In this document: in pieces, positions 1 to 10,003 of the stretch
How the letters are laid out: every line of letters starts with the position of its first letter
Position numbering within the stretch: the stretch's first letter is position 1
Assembly (NCBI GenBank): GCA_009694465.1
Contig: SHUW01000002.1
Coordinates: forward strand, 1 to 52,220
Source of the DNA: Ilumatobacteraceae bacterium
GTDB lineage: Bacteria > Actinomycetota > Acidimicrobiia > Acidimicrobiales > Ilumatobacteraceae
Length of the DNA stretch: 52,220 nucleotides
Direction of reading: 5' to 3'
Translations under genes and position numbers: made by a program
Notes under the pieces: generated by a model
What the model saw: only the letters and a program-made list of their open reading frames with translations
Databases searched by the model: none
What the model was told of the DNA's origin: nothing

Positions 1-142
1 CAAATGAATAACGCGACTGACCAACTAAGAGTGAGGCAACATCATTGCTCAATTGCGAATGCAAATATTTCCCAGCATCCGGTCCACTGACCGTGAACAC
101 CAAACGTTCAATATCACTGGCGACAATTTTTGTGACGGTCAT
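1..142 (-). CDS. YgfZ/GcvT-like folate-binding protein, N-terminal fragment (runs off window start)
   Basis: Reverse strand reads MTVTKIVASDIERLVFTVSGPDAGKYLHSQLSNDVASLLVGQSRYSF with no stop; ATG overlaps the trpE stop (ATGA). 'DAGKYLHSQLSNDV' resembles YgfZ N-termini. Confidence 0.6.
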   Translation of the reverse strand, partial: MTVTKIVASDIERLVFTVSGPDAGKYLHSQLSNDVASLLVGQSRYSF

Positions 143-1686
143 GCCTTTGTTCCACCTTCAATGCGACGCATCGACATCCGACGCGCCGCTGGTATTGCAG
201 CCAATAAGCCCGCTGCCTTATTACGACATTCTAAATCTTCATCATCGGGTTCACTGTCGGCCACAATCCCAGCACCAGCCTGCAAATATGCTGCCGATGG
301 ACCAATGAACATGGTCCGAATTGCTATCGCCGTGTCTAGGTTGCCGCTGAAATCGACGTAACCCACAACTCCTGCATAGGGGCCGCGCTTGACGGGTTCG
401 AGTTCGTCAATGATTTCCATAGCGCGTACTTTAGGGGCGCCACTCACAGTGCCCGCAGGCAGAGTGGCACGCAAAACATCAATCGCCGTTTTCCCAGGCA
501 GCAAATCACCACTGACCTGAGATGTCAGATGCATCACATGACTGTATTTTTCAAGGGTCATCAGTTCATCTACTTTGACCGTGCCAAAAGATGAGACACG
601 ACCGACATCGTTACGCGCGAGGTCAACGAGCATGATGTGTTCAGCAACCTCTTTCGGGTTTTCGCGAAGTTCGGCGGCCAAGCGACGATCATGCTCATCA
701 TTGGTGCCGCGTTTGCGAGTTCCCGCGATCGGCCGACTAATAACCCGACCTCCGAGCAACTGCACCATCGGTTCGGGAGAACTACCAACGATAGTGACAC
801 CTGGATGACGCAGGAAATACATGTACGGACTGGGATTCACTTGACGCAAAACGCGATACATATCAAAAGGATCAGCTTCAAGTTGCAGTTCATAACGCTG
901 CGATAACACCACTTGGAAAATGTCGCCAGCCTTGATGTATTCCTTGGCCACTTCCACGGCGCGCTGGTAAGCCCCATTGGGCATTGAACTAGTGGCCACG
1001 GGAAGAACATCATCTCGTTGAGGGGGCTCCACTGGGGTGTACGGCAAGGGACGGGCCAAATCTTCAACGGCGCGAAGCGCTCTTTGTGCCGCCTCGTCAT
1101 ACAAGACATCTAGTTCGGTGACACTCAGTGGCTGCGCATTGAGGGCCACAACGGGCACGCTCTCAATGAGATAGACCCGTTGACGCCAGTGGTCAAAAGC
1201 CGCCAATGAACCAATAACGCTCATCACGCCATCGGGTAAGTGCCGATCATCATGTGGAGTATTGGGCAGAGATTCAACTTCACGAACAATGTCGTAGCCG
1301 AGAAATCCCATCACTCCACCTTGCAAAGGCGGCAGATCAGGGATCACTGGACTGCGATATTCAAGCACAAGTGCTTCAATTGCTGCCAACATGCCTTGAT
1401 CGCGCGGTACCGATGCAGGGATGTCGCCCGTGACGCGCAGTTCACCATCAATGAGTTCCAAAGTCGCACGCGGATGACGCCCGACAAAACTAAACCGACT
1501 CCAACGTTCACCGTGCTCCACCGACTCAAGTAGGAAACCTGGCTCATCGCCCACCAATTTGGCGAAAGCGGCAACTGGTGTTTCCAAGTCTGCAAGAACT
1601 TCAACCCAAACTGGCACCACCGTGTACTGAGCCGCCAAAGAATGAAACTCTTCGCGCGTCGGATGTACTTCTAAAGGACTAGTCAC
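139..1686 (-). CDS. trpE: Anthranilate synthase component I
   Basis: 515-aa ORF; LLES motif near N-terminus, 'PSPYMYFLRHPGVTIVGSSPEPMV', 'RPIAGTRKRG', 'GTVSGAPKVRAMEIIDELE', 'QAGAGIVADSEP' are chorismate-binding enzyme motifs. GTG start overlaps hisI stop. Confidence 0.95.
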   Translation of the reverse strand: MTSPLEVHPTREEFHSLAAQYTVVPVWVEVLADLETPVAAFAKLVGDEPGFLLESVEHGERWSRFSFVGRHPRATLELIDGELRVTGDIPASVPRDQGMLAAIEALVLEYRSPVIPDLPPLQGGVMGFLGYDIVREVESLPNTPHDDRHLPDGVMSVIGSLAAFDHWRQRVYLIESVPVVALNAQPLSVTELDVLYDEAAQRALRAVEDLARPLPYTPVEPPQRDDVLPVATSSMPNGAYQRAVEVAKEYIKAGDIFQVVLSQRYELQLEADPFDMYRVLRQVNPSPYMYFLRHPGVTIVGSSPEPMVQLLGGRVISRPIAGTRKRGTNDEHDRRLAAELRENPKEVAEHIMLVDLARNDVGRVSSFGTVKVDELMTLEKYSHVMHLTSQVSGDLLPGKTAIDVLRATLPAGTVSGAPKVRAMEIIDELEPVKRGPYAGVVGYVDFSGNLDTAIAIRTMFIGPSAAYLQAGAGIVADSEPDDEDLECRNKAAGLLAAIPAARRMSMRRIEGGTKA

Positions 1687-2036
1687 GCAATGGTTCCAAA
1701 TCTAGAGAAGAAGCACGTGCGCGCACCGGTATGGCAGGCGCCATTTCCTTCTTGTTCAACTTTAAATAAAAGCGTGTCACCATCGCAGTCGTAATACGCT
1801 TCACGCACGAACTGTCGATCACCACTCGTATCGCCCTTACGCCACAACTCTTGACGACTGCGACTCCAATACACCATGCGACCCTCGGCAAATGTCATTG
1901 ACAAACTTTCCGCATTCATCCAGGCCATCATTAGGACATCACCGTTGATGATGTCCTGAGTCACGACGGGAACCAGACCATCGGAGTTGTACTTCACAGC
2001 GGCTAACTGTTCAGAGGTGGGAACAATCACATTCAT
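1683..2036 (-). CDS. hisI: Phosphoribosyl-AMP cyclohydrolase
   Basis: 'VVTQDIINGDVLMMAWMNAESL', 'YWSRSRQELWRKGDTSG', 'CDGDTLLFKVEQEGNGACHTGARTCFF'. Start trimmed to ATG at 2036. Confidence 0.95.
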   Translation of the reverse strand: MNVIVPTSEQLAAVKYNSDGLVPVVTQDIINGDVLMMAWMNAESLSMTFAEGRMVYWSRSRQELWRKGDTSGDRQFVREAYYDCDGDTLLFKVEQEGNGACHTGARTCFFSRFGTIA

Positions 2037-2049
2037 AACCCCTACCTTG

Positions 2050-2436
2050 TCAGAGATACAGCCCAGTATGGCCATCAATTCGACTGGCAGCCACAGCGTG
2101 AATGTCTCGCTCGCGCAACATGATGTAATCCACGCCTCCGACCTCGACCTCGTAGCGATCCTCAGGTCCGAAGAGAACTCGGTCCCCGACTTCGGCGCTG
2201 CGCACGTTTTGGCCCAAGGCCACGACCTCGGCCCACACCAGTCGCTTAGATATCTGAGCGGTGGCGGGTATCAAAATTCCCCCCATGCTGCGTCGTTCGG
2301 CATCCTTGTCTGGAATCTTGACCAATAACCGATCGTTCAACATCTGAATAGCCAATTTGTCCACCCCGACAGGCTCTTTAGCTACTTCAGTCTTGGTTGT
2401 TAATTTTTTGTCTTTTCCTTCAGCCACAACGGGCAC
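2050..2436 (-). CDS. GroES-like (Cpn10) co-chaperonin homologue
   Basis: 'MLNDRLLVKIPDKDAERRSMGGILIPATAQ...WAEVVALGQNVRSAEVGDRVLFGPEDRYEVEVGGVDYIMLRERDIHAV' follows the Cpn10 fold pattern. Start uncertain (GTG at 2436 or 2427). Confidence 0.8.
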   Translation of the reverse strand: MPVVAEGKDKKLTTKTEVAKEPVGVDKLAIQMLNDRLLVKIPDKDAERRSMGGILIPATAQISKRLVWAEVVALGQNVRSAEVGDRVLFGPEDRYEVEVGGVDYIMLRERDIHAVAASRIDGHTGLYL

Positions 2437-2451
2437 GGTACCGTCAAGAGT

Positions 2452-3108
2452 GTGCCAAACGAAACCGAATCCACTCCCTCTTCGATCACCTTGACCACTA
2501 TTGATGGGGTGCAGTTGGTCGGCGAGGTCATGACAGCGCATTCCAGCCAGCACATTCGCGGTGCGGTCGTTCTCGCGCATCCCCACCCGTTGTATGGCGG
2601 AGATCGGCTCAATCCCGTGATTGACGCCCTCTTTCGGACTTTACCGAAGCACGGATTTCACACTTTGCGCTTCGATTTTCGTGGGGCCGGCGCAAGTTTC
2701 GGGGAGCACGATCACGGTGACGCCGAACGTCTTGACATAGCCGCAGGAATCGACTTTTTAGCGCAGATGGACGATCGCGGCGTCTGGGTCTGCGGTTATT
2801 CATTTGGTTCTGTGGTCGGACTTAATGTCGTTGAACCGCGAGTCAATGGATGGATAGCGGTCGCTCCCCCACTCGCTGCGCTACCCAATCCCGCAAGAGT
2901 TTTAGCCAGTGGTGATCCTCGGCAAAAACTTTTACTCATTGCCGAATATGACCAATTCAGCACGCCTTCACAAATTGCACAAACCACCGGGGAGTGGATC
3001 AACTCTCATCAAGAAACAATCACCGGCGTGGATCACTTTTTATTGGGCCGCACACAGTGGGTCGCCGATCATGTAGCGCAGTGGCTTAAGAACGCAGAGC
3101 AGTCTTAA
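2452..3108 (+). CDS. Alpha/beta hydrolase
   Basis: '[13 protein letters not shown]', '[11 protein letters not shown]', 'GYSFGS' nucleophile elbow, late 'VDHFLLG' His; GTG start. Confidence 0.85.
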   Translation: MPNETESTPSSITLTTIDGVQLVGEVMTAHSSQHIRGAVVLAHPHPLYGGDRLNPVIDALFRTLPKHGFHTLRFDFRGAGASFGEHDHGDAERLDIAAGIDFLAQMDDRGVWVCGYSFGSVVGLNVVEPRVNGWIAVAPPLAALPNPARVLASGDPRQKLLLIAEYDQFSTPSQIAQTTGEWINSHQETITGVDHFLLGRTQWVADHVAQWLKNAEQS

Positions 3109-4093
3109 TTTGTCCCATTACCTCTGGGGTCAAAAGTTCAATCACATCAAGTGCTTTAAAATTCTCTACGACCTGCGAAGCCTTGCTGGCCCCGGTAATA
3201 ACCGTTGATACATTCGGATTCTTTGTGCACCAGGCAAGAGCCATCTGCGCCAAAGTGCATCCAAGTCCCTCAGCAATAGGCATCAGTTTCTTGACAGTGC
3301 TTTGCGCTTTTTCGGCAGTCAGGCGTTCGGCAAGCCATGAGTATCCAGGTAACGCCGCACGTGAGTCTTCGGGAACTCCATCAAGATATTTGCCCGTCAA
3401 AACCCCTGAGGCTAAGGGACTCCAAATAGTCGTTCCGAGTCCGATGTCTTCATAAAGACGCTTGTACTCAACCTCCACGCGCTTGCGCTCAAGCATGTTG
3501 TATTGCGGTTGTTCCATAACCGGCTTATGCAGATGATGACGATCTGCTATATCCCAGGCCGCGCGAATTTCGTCGGCCGTCCATTCGCTAGTTCCCCAAT
3601 AGAGAACTTTTCCTTGATCAATGAGATCGCTCATCGCCCACACAGTTTCTTCAATCGGCGTATTCGGGTCGGCGCGGTGACAGAACAATAAGTCGACGAA
3701 ATCAACTTGCAAGCGATCTAAGCAACCCTCAATAGCGTGATGTACATATTTGCGATTCAGGGTGTTCCCCATATTGGGCACACCACCCTCAATGCCCCAA
3801 AAGATCTTGGTGGACAACACGTAATCTTGGCGACGCCAACCTAAATCTTTGATGACGCGACCCATGATCGCTTCACTCTCGCCGCCAGCATAGGCCTCGG
3901 CATTATCAAAAAAGTTGCATCCGGCATCCCATGCATTCGCCATGCAATCGCGTGCCATGTCATCGTTCAGTTGGGTATCAAAAGTCACCCAACTTCCAAA
4001 AGATAAAACCGAAACCTTCAGCCCACTGCGACCGAGTCGGCGATATTCCATCTTCGGATTGGGCGTGAACTTGGCAACAGGTGAAGTGTTCAT
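3086..4093 (-). CDS. Aldo/keto reductase (Kv-beta/YghZ-like)
   Basis: '[21 protein letters not shown]', '[14 protein letters not shown]', '[11 protein letters not shown]', '[19 protein letters not shown]'. Start set to ATG 4093. Confidence 0.9.
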   Translation of the reverse strand: MNTSPVAKFTPNPKMEYRRLGRSGLKVSVLSFGSWVTFDTQLNDDMARDCMANAWDAGCNFFDNAEAYAGGESEAIMGRVIKDLGWRRQDYVLSTKIFWGIEGGVPNMGNTLNRKYVHHAIEGCLDRLQVDFVDLLFCHRADPNTPIEETVWAMSDLIDQGKVLYWGTSEWTADEIRAAWDIADRHHLHKPVMEQPQYNMLERKRVEVEYKRLYEDIGLGTTIWSPLASGVLTGKYLDGVPEDSRAALPGYSWLAERLTAEKAQSTVKKLMPIAEGLGCTLAQMALAWCTKNPNVSTVITGASKASQVVENFKALDVIELLTPEVMGQIKTALRS

Positions 4094-4115
4094 AAGCGCC
4101 AACCTTAGGTGTTAA

Positions 4116-5021
4116 TCAGTTCAAGTGACGAGAGCGGCGCGCTAATTCGGCAATCTCATCGGGCCCCACACCACAACAACCGCCGATGAACTTTGCACCA
4201 AGTTGCACCCACCGCGTGAGTTCTGCAGTTGAAGGAATCGACTCGCCGCTACCGATCCAACAACGCCCTTTGGCGTCCCATGCGCGGCCGTGATTGGGAT
4301 AAACCACAAAGGCTGTGGCGGGGGCAAGTTCTCCCATGGCCAACAAAAGTCCTTCAACATAGATGGGGTGAGTGCAATTGATTCCTAAACCGATCAGGTT
4401 GTCATAACCCACGACACTCATCACCGCTGCTGCCACTGTGTCTCCTCCATAAGTCAGAGCGCTGTCAGCGAAACCGAAACTGAACCATGCGGGCGGAGAT
4501 CCACACTCCTGCAAAATCTCGGCGATGAGCCTGGCTTCATCAGCCAACGGAATTGTTTCCACGGCAATTAGGTCTGCCCCAGAGTCAATGAGAATGTTCA
4601 TTTTATTACGGTGATAGTCCTCAATGTCGCACCACTCAATGTCATAACGGCCGGTGTACTCGCTGCCGTCAGCCAAGCACGCCCCAAATGGTCCAACAGA
4701 TGCAGCGACCAATGTGTTCGTCCCAGCCACAGCACGTCGAGCAATCAAAGTTGTGTCGAGTAACGCTTGACGAGATTGCCCTGGAGTCAAACCACAGGAT
4801 TCAAATTGGCTCTGTCCACATTGGTAACTAGCAGTGGCGATGATCTGTGCACCCGCTTCAACGAAAGAGCGATGCGCGCGCTCCAAAAGCGCGGGGTCAT
4901 CGACGACAGTCTGTGCTGTCCACAACGACCCAGACACATCGGCCCCCAGCAATTCAAGCGCTGTTGAGAGTCCCCCATCAATCACCGTAAACGGCTCATG
5001 AGTGAATGGAGGCTGAGTCAA
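4116..5021 (-). CDS. Homocysteine S-methyltransferase family protein
   Basis: '[16 protein letters not shown]', 'IATASYQ', 'GINCTHP', C-terminal '[13 protein letters not shown]' zinc-binding GGCCG motif. Confidence 0.88.
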   Translation of the reverse strand: MTQPPFTHEPFTVIDGGLSTALELLGADVSGSLWTAQTVVDDPALLERAHRSFVEAGAQIIATASYQCGQSQFESCGLTPGQSRQALLDTTLIARRAVAGTNTLVAASVGPFGACLADGSEYTGRYDIEWCDIEDYHRNKMNILIDSGADLIAVETIPLADEARLIAEILQECGSPPAWFSFGFADSALTYGGDTVAAAVMSVVGYDNLIGLGINCTHPIYVEGLLLAMGELAPATAFVVYPNHGRAWDAKGRCWIGSGESIPSTAELTRWVQLGAKFIGGCCGVGPDEIAELARRSRHLN

Positions 5022-5788
5022 TGTGCTGGCCGAACGATGATTCCAGCATCAAGCATTCTTTGTTTCGCTTGAGCCACAGTGAACTCACCAAAGTGAAAAA
5101 TAGAAGCAGCCAAAACTGCATCAGCACCGCCGATGACAATGCCGTCGACAAGATGTTCGAGTGTTCCCACTCCCCCAGAGGCGATGACAGGAACTCCCAC
5201 GGCATCACTCACGCGGCGCGTGATCTCAAGATCAAATCCCTCTTTGGTGCCATCACGGTCCATCGAGGTCAAGAGTATTTCTCCCGCTCCCAGAGCGCAA
5301 GCGCGCGTGACCCATTCGACGACGTCAATCCCAGTGGGTGTTCGCCCACCGTGCAAAAACACTTCATAGCCCACCGAACCATCGGACCGACTCTTGGCAT
5401 CAACCGCACAGACCACGCACTGTGAACCAAATTCACCGGCGATTTCGGTAATCAACTGCGGGTTCTCGACCGCAGAGGTATTGACACTTACTTTGTCCGC
5501 ACCGGCACGCAACATTCGTCGGGCATCTTCAACACTGCGGATACCACCACCAACAGTGAAGGGAATAAAAACCTGTTCGGCAGTTCGCGAAATCACATCG
5601 ACCATGGTTGCGCGACCATCGCTTGACGCTGTGATGTCGAGAAAGACAAGTTCATCAGCACCTTCGGCGTCATACTGCGCAGCTAATTCGACGGGGTCCC
5701 CAGCATCGCGCAGATTGACGAAATTGGTTCCCTTCACGACGCGACCGTTCGTCACATCGAGACAAGGAATAACGCGCGCCACCTTCAT
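5018..5788 (-). CDS. hisF: Imidazole glycerol phosphate synthase cyclase subunit
   Basis: '[34 protein letters not shown]', '[32 protein letters not shown]', '[13 protein letters not shown]', '[13 protein letters not shown]'. Confidence 0.98.
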   Translation of the reverse strand: MKVARVIPCLDVTNGRVVKGTNFVNLRDAGDPVELAAQYDAEGADELVFLDITASSDGRATMVDVISRTAEQVFIPFTVGGGIRSVEDARRMLRAGADKVSVNTSAVENPQLITEIAGEFGSQCVVCAVDAKSRSDGSVGYEVFLHGGRTPTGIDVVEWVTRACALGAGEILLTSMDRDGTKEGFDLEITRRVSDAVGVPVIASGGVGTLEHLVDGIVIGGADAVLAASIFHFGEFTVAQAKQRMLDAGIIVRPAH

Positions 5789-6519
5789 GACATTCCGTTC
5801 ACATGACGCAGCACTGACACGGCTTCTGCGACGCTAAAGCGACCTTCATACAAGGCCTTGCCAGTAATGATCCCCGCCAAAGTTTGAATGTCGCCCAATG
5901 CCCGAACATCGTCAAGTGAAGCCACACCACCACTAGCAATCACGGGAATGGTGGTAGCCAAGGCGGCAGCACGCAGTCCGTCCACATCGGGACCCTGCAA
6001 CATGCCATCACGCGAGATATCGGTAATCACGAAAGCCGATGCTGATGGAAACCACGACAGTGCGTCGTTGAGTTGCACGCCAGAGTCCTGCGTCCAACCG
6101 TGAACCGCAATCTCGCCGCCACGGTGATCGAGACCTACTGCCACGGCAACGATCTTTGCTGCCTCTTCAACCAAGGTCGGATCAGCGACGGCCGCCGAAC
6201 CCATCACCACACGCGCTACACCAGCATCACATAAGGCCTGAGCGTCACTTAAAGAGCGCACCCCTCCGCCGGTTTGTACTGCCGCACGATCACCCACCGC
6301 CCGCGCCACGGCTGCCACGACGCGACGATTGATGGCTTCACCCGTTCGCGCTGCATCAAGGTCAACAATATGAATCCAAGTCGCTCCGGCCTCAACGAAA
6401 GATAGCGCCACAGCAACGGGATCATCCCCGTACACAGTTTCTTGGGCATAGTCGCCTTGTAAAAGTCGCACGACCTTTCCGCCGCGAAGATCAATCGCCG
6501 GGTACAACTCGACAGTCAT
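5785..6519 (-). CDS. hisA: ProFAR isomerase (HisA; possibly PriA-type)
   Basis: '[21 protein letters not shown]', '[10 protein letters not shown]', 'VQTGGGVRS', '[13 protein letters not shown]'. HisA versus bifunctional PriA not resolved. Confidence 0.93.
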   Translation of the reverse strand: MTVELYPAIDLRGGKVVRLLQGDYAQETVYGDDPVAVALSFVEAGATWIHIVDLDAARTGEAINRRVVAAVARAVGDRAAVQTGGGVRSLSDAQALCDAGVARVVMGSAAVADPTLVEEAAKIVAVAVGLDHRGGEIAVHGWTQDSGVQLNDALSWFPSASAFVITDISRDGMLQGPDVDGLRAAALATTIPVIASGGVASLDDVRALGDIQTLAGIITGKALYEGRFSVAEAVSVLRHVNGMS

Positions 6520-7157
6520 GACTTGCCCACGGCTTTCACAAAGTTGTCCAACAACGCAAGACCGCTGGCGCCAGATTTCTCGGGATGAAATTGCGTGGCG
6601 AAAACATTGCCGAGTCGAAACGCAGCATTTAGCGTGCCGCTGTATTCACAGGTAGCGGCAATCACCTTGTCATCATTGGGGACACCGTGCAACGAGTGCA
6701 CAAAATAGACCCATGAACCATCGGCAGATTCTGAGAGCAACGGGCCTGCGAACATTGGATCTTTTGGATGTTCAAAATTCAACTTGTTCCATTGCATCTG
6801 TGGTCGCTTGACTCCGGGTGGAATCCATGTGACCATGCCAGAAATGATGTCTAAGCCACGTGCCTCAAGATTCTCTTCACTCCCTGTAAAGAGCATCTGC
6901 ATACCAACACAAATGCCGAGGAAAGGGCGACCAGAATCAACGGCTTGGTGCACGACTTTTTCCAGCCCTGCAGCTCGCAATGCAGCCATACATGCTCCGA
7001 AAGCACCCACTCCTGGTAGCACGACGGCGTCCGCAGTCGCCACGAAGTCGGGATCACGGGTCAGACGCGCATCAGCTCCGACTTTTTGCAGAGCTTTTTC
7101 TGCAGAACGCAGATTGCCAATGCCGTAATCCAATACAGCAATAACAGGTGCCGTCAC
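6516..7157 (-). CDS. hisH: Imidazole glycerol phosphate synthase glutamine amidotransferase subunit
   Basis: 'IAVLDYGIGNLRSAEKAL', 'LPGVGAFGACM', 'PFLGICVGMQML', 'VFATQFHPEKSGASGL'. Confidence 0.97.
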   Translation of the reverse strand: MTAPVIAVLDYGIGNLRSAEKALQKVGADARLTRDPDFVATADAVVLPGVGAFGACMAALRAAGLEKVVHQAVDSGRPFLGICVGMQMLFTGSEENLEARGLDIISGMVTWIPPGVKRPQMQWNKLNFEHPKDPMFAGPLLSESADGSWVYFVHSLHGVPNDDKVIAATCEYSGTLNAAFRLGNVFATQFHPEKSGASGLALLDNFVKAVGKS

Positions 7158-7744
7158 AGAACGCCTTTCGTTGATGGCACTTCAGATCCCTCAATACGTA
7201 CCGCATCGCGCAAGCAGCGACCAAGACCTTTGAACGCTGCCTCAATGATGTGATGCACATTGTGGCCATGCTTCAAAGTGACGTGCAATGTCACTGCGGC
7301 AGACATGGCCAGCGAACTGATGGCATGCTCCGCCAATTGTGGATCAAACGCAGGATTCCCAAGTGGCAAGCACTCTGGAAGAGGCACATCCCAGACGACA
7401 AATGGACGCCCAGAGAGATCCAAAGCGATTTCAACAAGAGCTTCGTCGAGTGGATAGAGACCACTTGCAAAACGGCGTACGCCGGTCTTGTCACCAAGAG
7501 CCTCGCGTATCGCTTCGCCCAAGGTAATCGCTACATCTTCGATGGTGTGGTGAGTATCAATATGTAGATCACCCTTGGCTGCAATACGCAGATCAAATCC
7601 GCCGTGTTTGCCGACTTGAGACAACATGTGGTCATAAAACGGAATGCCAGTACTGACATCGCACTGCCCCGAGCCATCAAGATTGACTGATAACTCGATT
7701 GATGTTTCCGCCGTTGTTCGCGAACGAGTGGCAATTCGACTCAT
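7154..7744 (-). CDS. hisB: Imidazoleglycerol-phosphate dehydratase
   Basis: 'GIPFYDHMLSQVGKHGGFDL', 'GDLHIDTHHTIEDVAITLGEA', 'GHNVHHIIEAAFKGLGRCLRDAV'; start trimmed to ATG 7744. Confidence 0.97.
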   Translation of the reverse strand: MSRIATRSRTTAETSIELSVNLDGSGQCDVSTGIPFYDHMLSQVGKHGGFDLRIAAKGDLHIDTHHTIEDVAITLGEAIREALGDKTGVRRFASGLYPLDEALVEIALDLSGRPFVVWDVPLPECLPLGNPAFDPQLAEHAISSLAMSAAVTLHVTLKHGHNVHHIIEAAFKGLGRCLRDAVRIEGSEVPSTKGVL

Positions 7745-8862
7745 GATAAAACCTCCGTTAGGGCATTGAGAAAAATATCGTCTTGTTCTTGCGTCCCAAT
7801 GGTGACTCGCAGGCAATCAGCAAGTCTGGGCCAACTTGAGCAATCTCTAATTAAAACACTTCGGTCAAGCAAACCTTGCCACACTGTTCGACCACTTTTT
7901 GATCGTGGACGCATCAAAATAAAGTTTGCTCCACTTTCAAAAACATCCACGTCAAGCGACGCTAGAGCATTCACCAGACGTTGACGTTCTGCCACGATTA
8001 TTCGCACTCGTTCTTCCATATCGCCCTGAAATTGCACCGCCAGAGTGCCAGCAATCTGCTTCGCTGTATCAAGGTGATACGGCAAGACAACTTTGTCAAG
8101 TTCGGCCACCAACCAACGCGGACCAATTAAATACCCCAGACGCGCCGCGGCCATACTCCATGTCTTAGAGAATGTGCGCGTCACGACGAGTGGTGTCTCT
8201 TCGTTGATCAGTTCTAAGGCACTCCATGGGGCAAATTGCCCGTAGGCCTCGTCGACGACAACTAGCCCTGTGCTCAATGCCAAGACCTCAGCAACCAGTT
8301 CAGGTGAGTCGACCCCTCCAGTTGGATTATTTGGGGAACACAAAAATGTCACATGCGGCTGAAACTCATTGATCACACGACGAACTTCGTTGACATCAAG
8401 TGAAAAGTCAGTACTACGTTCACCTTCAATGACGGTTGCACCAGTGATCCGCGCAATGTGACTATGCAGTTGGTAAGTCGGCTCAAATGTGGCCACCGTG
8501 CGCCCAGGACCAGCGAATGTTAAGAGCACTGTTTGTAAGACCTCGTTGCTGCCGTTGGCGACAAACACCATCTCTGGAGACACGCCATGCAGATCGGCAA
8601 TCGCAGCACGCAATCCAGATGCCGCCCGATCGGGATAGCGATGCCACTCAATGTCAGAAATGGCTGCGGCGTAGGCCTCGCGGAAGGCTTGTGGCGGAGC
8701 AACTGGCGCTTCATTGGTGTTGAGACGCACACGGACCTCCACTTGGGGCGAGTGGTAGCCCTCGAGGGCAGATAAATCGTCTCGTACAGGCACTCGGGTC
8801 ACAGGACTCAAGGCTACCCAAGTCGGTAGTTCAGTATTGGGTAGGTTTCCGCTGAGCACCAT
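7741..8862 (-). CDS. hisC: Histidinol-phosphate aminotransferase
   Basis: 'VRLNTNEAPVAPP', 'FVANGSNEVLQTVL', 'FLCSPNNPTGG', 'VVDEAYGQFA', 'TRTFSKTWSMAAARLGYL' PLP-lysine motif. True start may be downstream of 8862. Confidence 0.95.
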   Translation of the reverse strand: MVLSGNLPNTELPTWVALSPVTRVPVRDDLSALEGYHSPQVEVRVRLNTNEAPVAPPQAFREAYAAAISDIEWHRYPDRAASGLRAAIADLHGVSPEMVFVANGSNEVLQTVLLTFAGPGRTVATFEPTYQLHSHIARITGATVIEGERSTDFSLDVNEVRRVINEFQPHVTFLCSPNNPTGGVDSPELVAEVLALSTGLVVVDEAYGQFAPWSALELINEETPLVVTRTFSKTWSMAAARLGYLIGPRWLVAELDKVVLPYHLDTAKQIAGTLAVQFQGDMEERVRIIVAERQRLVNALASLDVDVFESGANFILMRPRSKSGRTVWQGLLDRSVLIRDCSSWPRLADCLRVTIGTQEQDDIFLNALTEVLS

Positions 8863-8865
8863 GGT

Positions 8866-9090
8866 GTGACATATGGTGACGGGGTGACCACTGCAGACTT
8901 GTCAACTATCGCCGCCGAATTAGCTGTTATCGCTGAAGGCACCGACCGCTACCGCCAGCGTGTCGCCGACTTAGGTCAGGCCAACCTGGGTGGTAAGCAC
9001 GATGACCTGCTGGCCGCCATTCACGAGGCCGACAGATCCTTACGATCGGCTCAACGTGCGTTACTTCGCGCTTCACGTATCGCCAAATAG
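8866..9090 (+). CDS. Small hypothetical helical protein
   Basis: 74-aa ORF between hisC and aldo/keto reductase; helical, charged C-terminus 'HEADRSLRSAQRALLRASRIAK'. Start may be GTG 8884. Confidence 0.55.
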   Translation: MTYGDGVTTADLSTIAAELAVIAEGTDRYRQRVADLGQANLGGKHDDLLAAIHEADRSLRSAQRALLRASRIAK

Positions 9091-9100
9091 GATTCTCAAA

Positions 9101-10003
9101 ATGAACGAGGCCCGTGAACCGTCAACTCCCCGCACACTCGGATCACTCGGTCAAGTAGGACCCCTCTCTTTTGGTTGCTGGCGACTGACGGGTTCTGATT
9201 CTGCCAACTCTCGGGTCATTTCAGCGGCTATTGATACCGGCATGAACCTCGTTGACAACGCCGATGTGTATGGGCTTGATTGGGGTGGCACCCACTTTGG
9301 CGCATGTGAAGAGGCCCTTGGTCGGGTTCTTGCTGCGATGCCTGGACTGCGCAACAAAATTGTTCTGGCGACCAAAGGTGGAATCATTCCCGGGGTCCCA
9401 TATGACTCATCTTCGCGGTATTTGATTAAGGCTTGCGAAGCATCGCTATCGCGCTTAGGAGTGGATCATGTGGATCTCTATCAAATTCATCGACCTGACC
9501 ACTACGCCCATCCACAAGAAATAGCGACAGCATTTGAATCACTTCGCTCCCGCGGTTTGGTACGCGAATTCGGTGTCTCCAATTACACCCCTTCACAAAT
9601 ATCAGCGCTGAACAGTTTCATGGAACAGGGCTTGGTATCAGTTCAGCCACAATTCTCAGCCAATCATCTTGACCCAATGCGAGATGGAACATTTGATCTG
9701 TGCCAGGAATCTTCTCTCACGCCCCTCGCTTGGAGTCCCCTTGCTGGCGGAGCACTAGCAACTGGGGTGGGAATCCGATCAGAATTGATAGCTATTCTCG
9801 ATGACTTAGCGATACGCGAAAGTGTGACTCGGTCTGCTGTTGCTATCGCTTTTGTTCTCGCTCATCCAGCGCAACCTGTGGCGATCATTGGAACTCAAAA
9901 TGTCACGCGCATTGGTGAACTCTCCCGCTCAACAAAGATTTCACTATCTCGCACGGATCTTTACAACATTATTCAGGCAAGTGATGGTGGACCTTTGCCA
10001 TGA
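9101..10003 (+). CDS. Aldo/keto reductase
   Basis: 'LGSLGQVGPLSFGCWRLTG', 'MNLVDNADVYG', 'IVLATKGG', 'VDHVDLYQIHRPD', 'LVREFGVSNYTPSQI'; start trimmed to ATG 9101. Confidence 0.9.
   Translation: MNEAREPSTPRTLGSLGQVGPLSFGCWRLTGSDSANSRVISAAIDTGMNLVDNADVYGLDWGGTHFGACEEALGRVLAAMPGLRNKIVLATKGGIIPGVPYDSSSRYLIKACEASLSRLGVDHVDLYQIHRPDHYAHPQEIATAFESLRSRGLVREFGVSNYTPSQISALNSFMEQGLVSVQPQFSANHLDPMRDGTFDLCQESSLTPLAWSPLAGGALATGVGIRSELIAILDDLAIRESVTRSAVAIAFVLAHPAQPVAIIGTQNVTRIGELSRSTKISLSRTDLYNIIQASDGGPLP

Noticed and set aside
570-800. Overlapping ORFs inside trpE, e.g. 570-800 and 637-906
   Set aside because: Shadow frames of a clear trpE reading frame, with no recognisable protein pattern.
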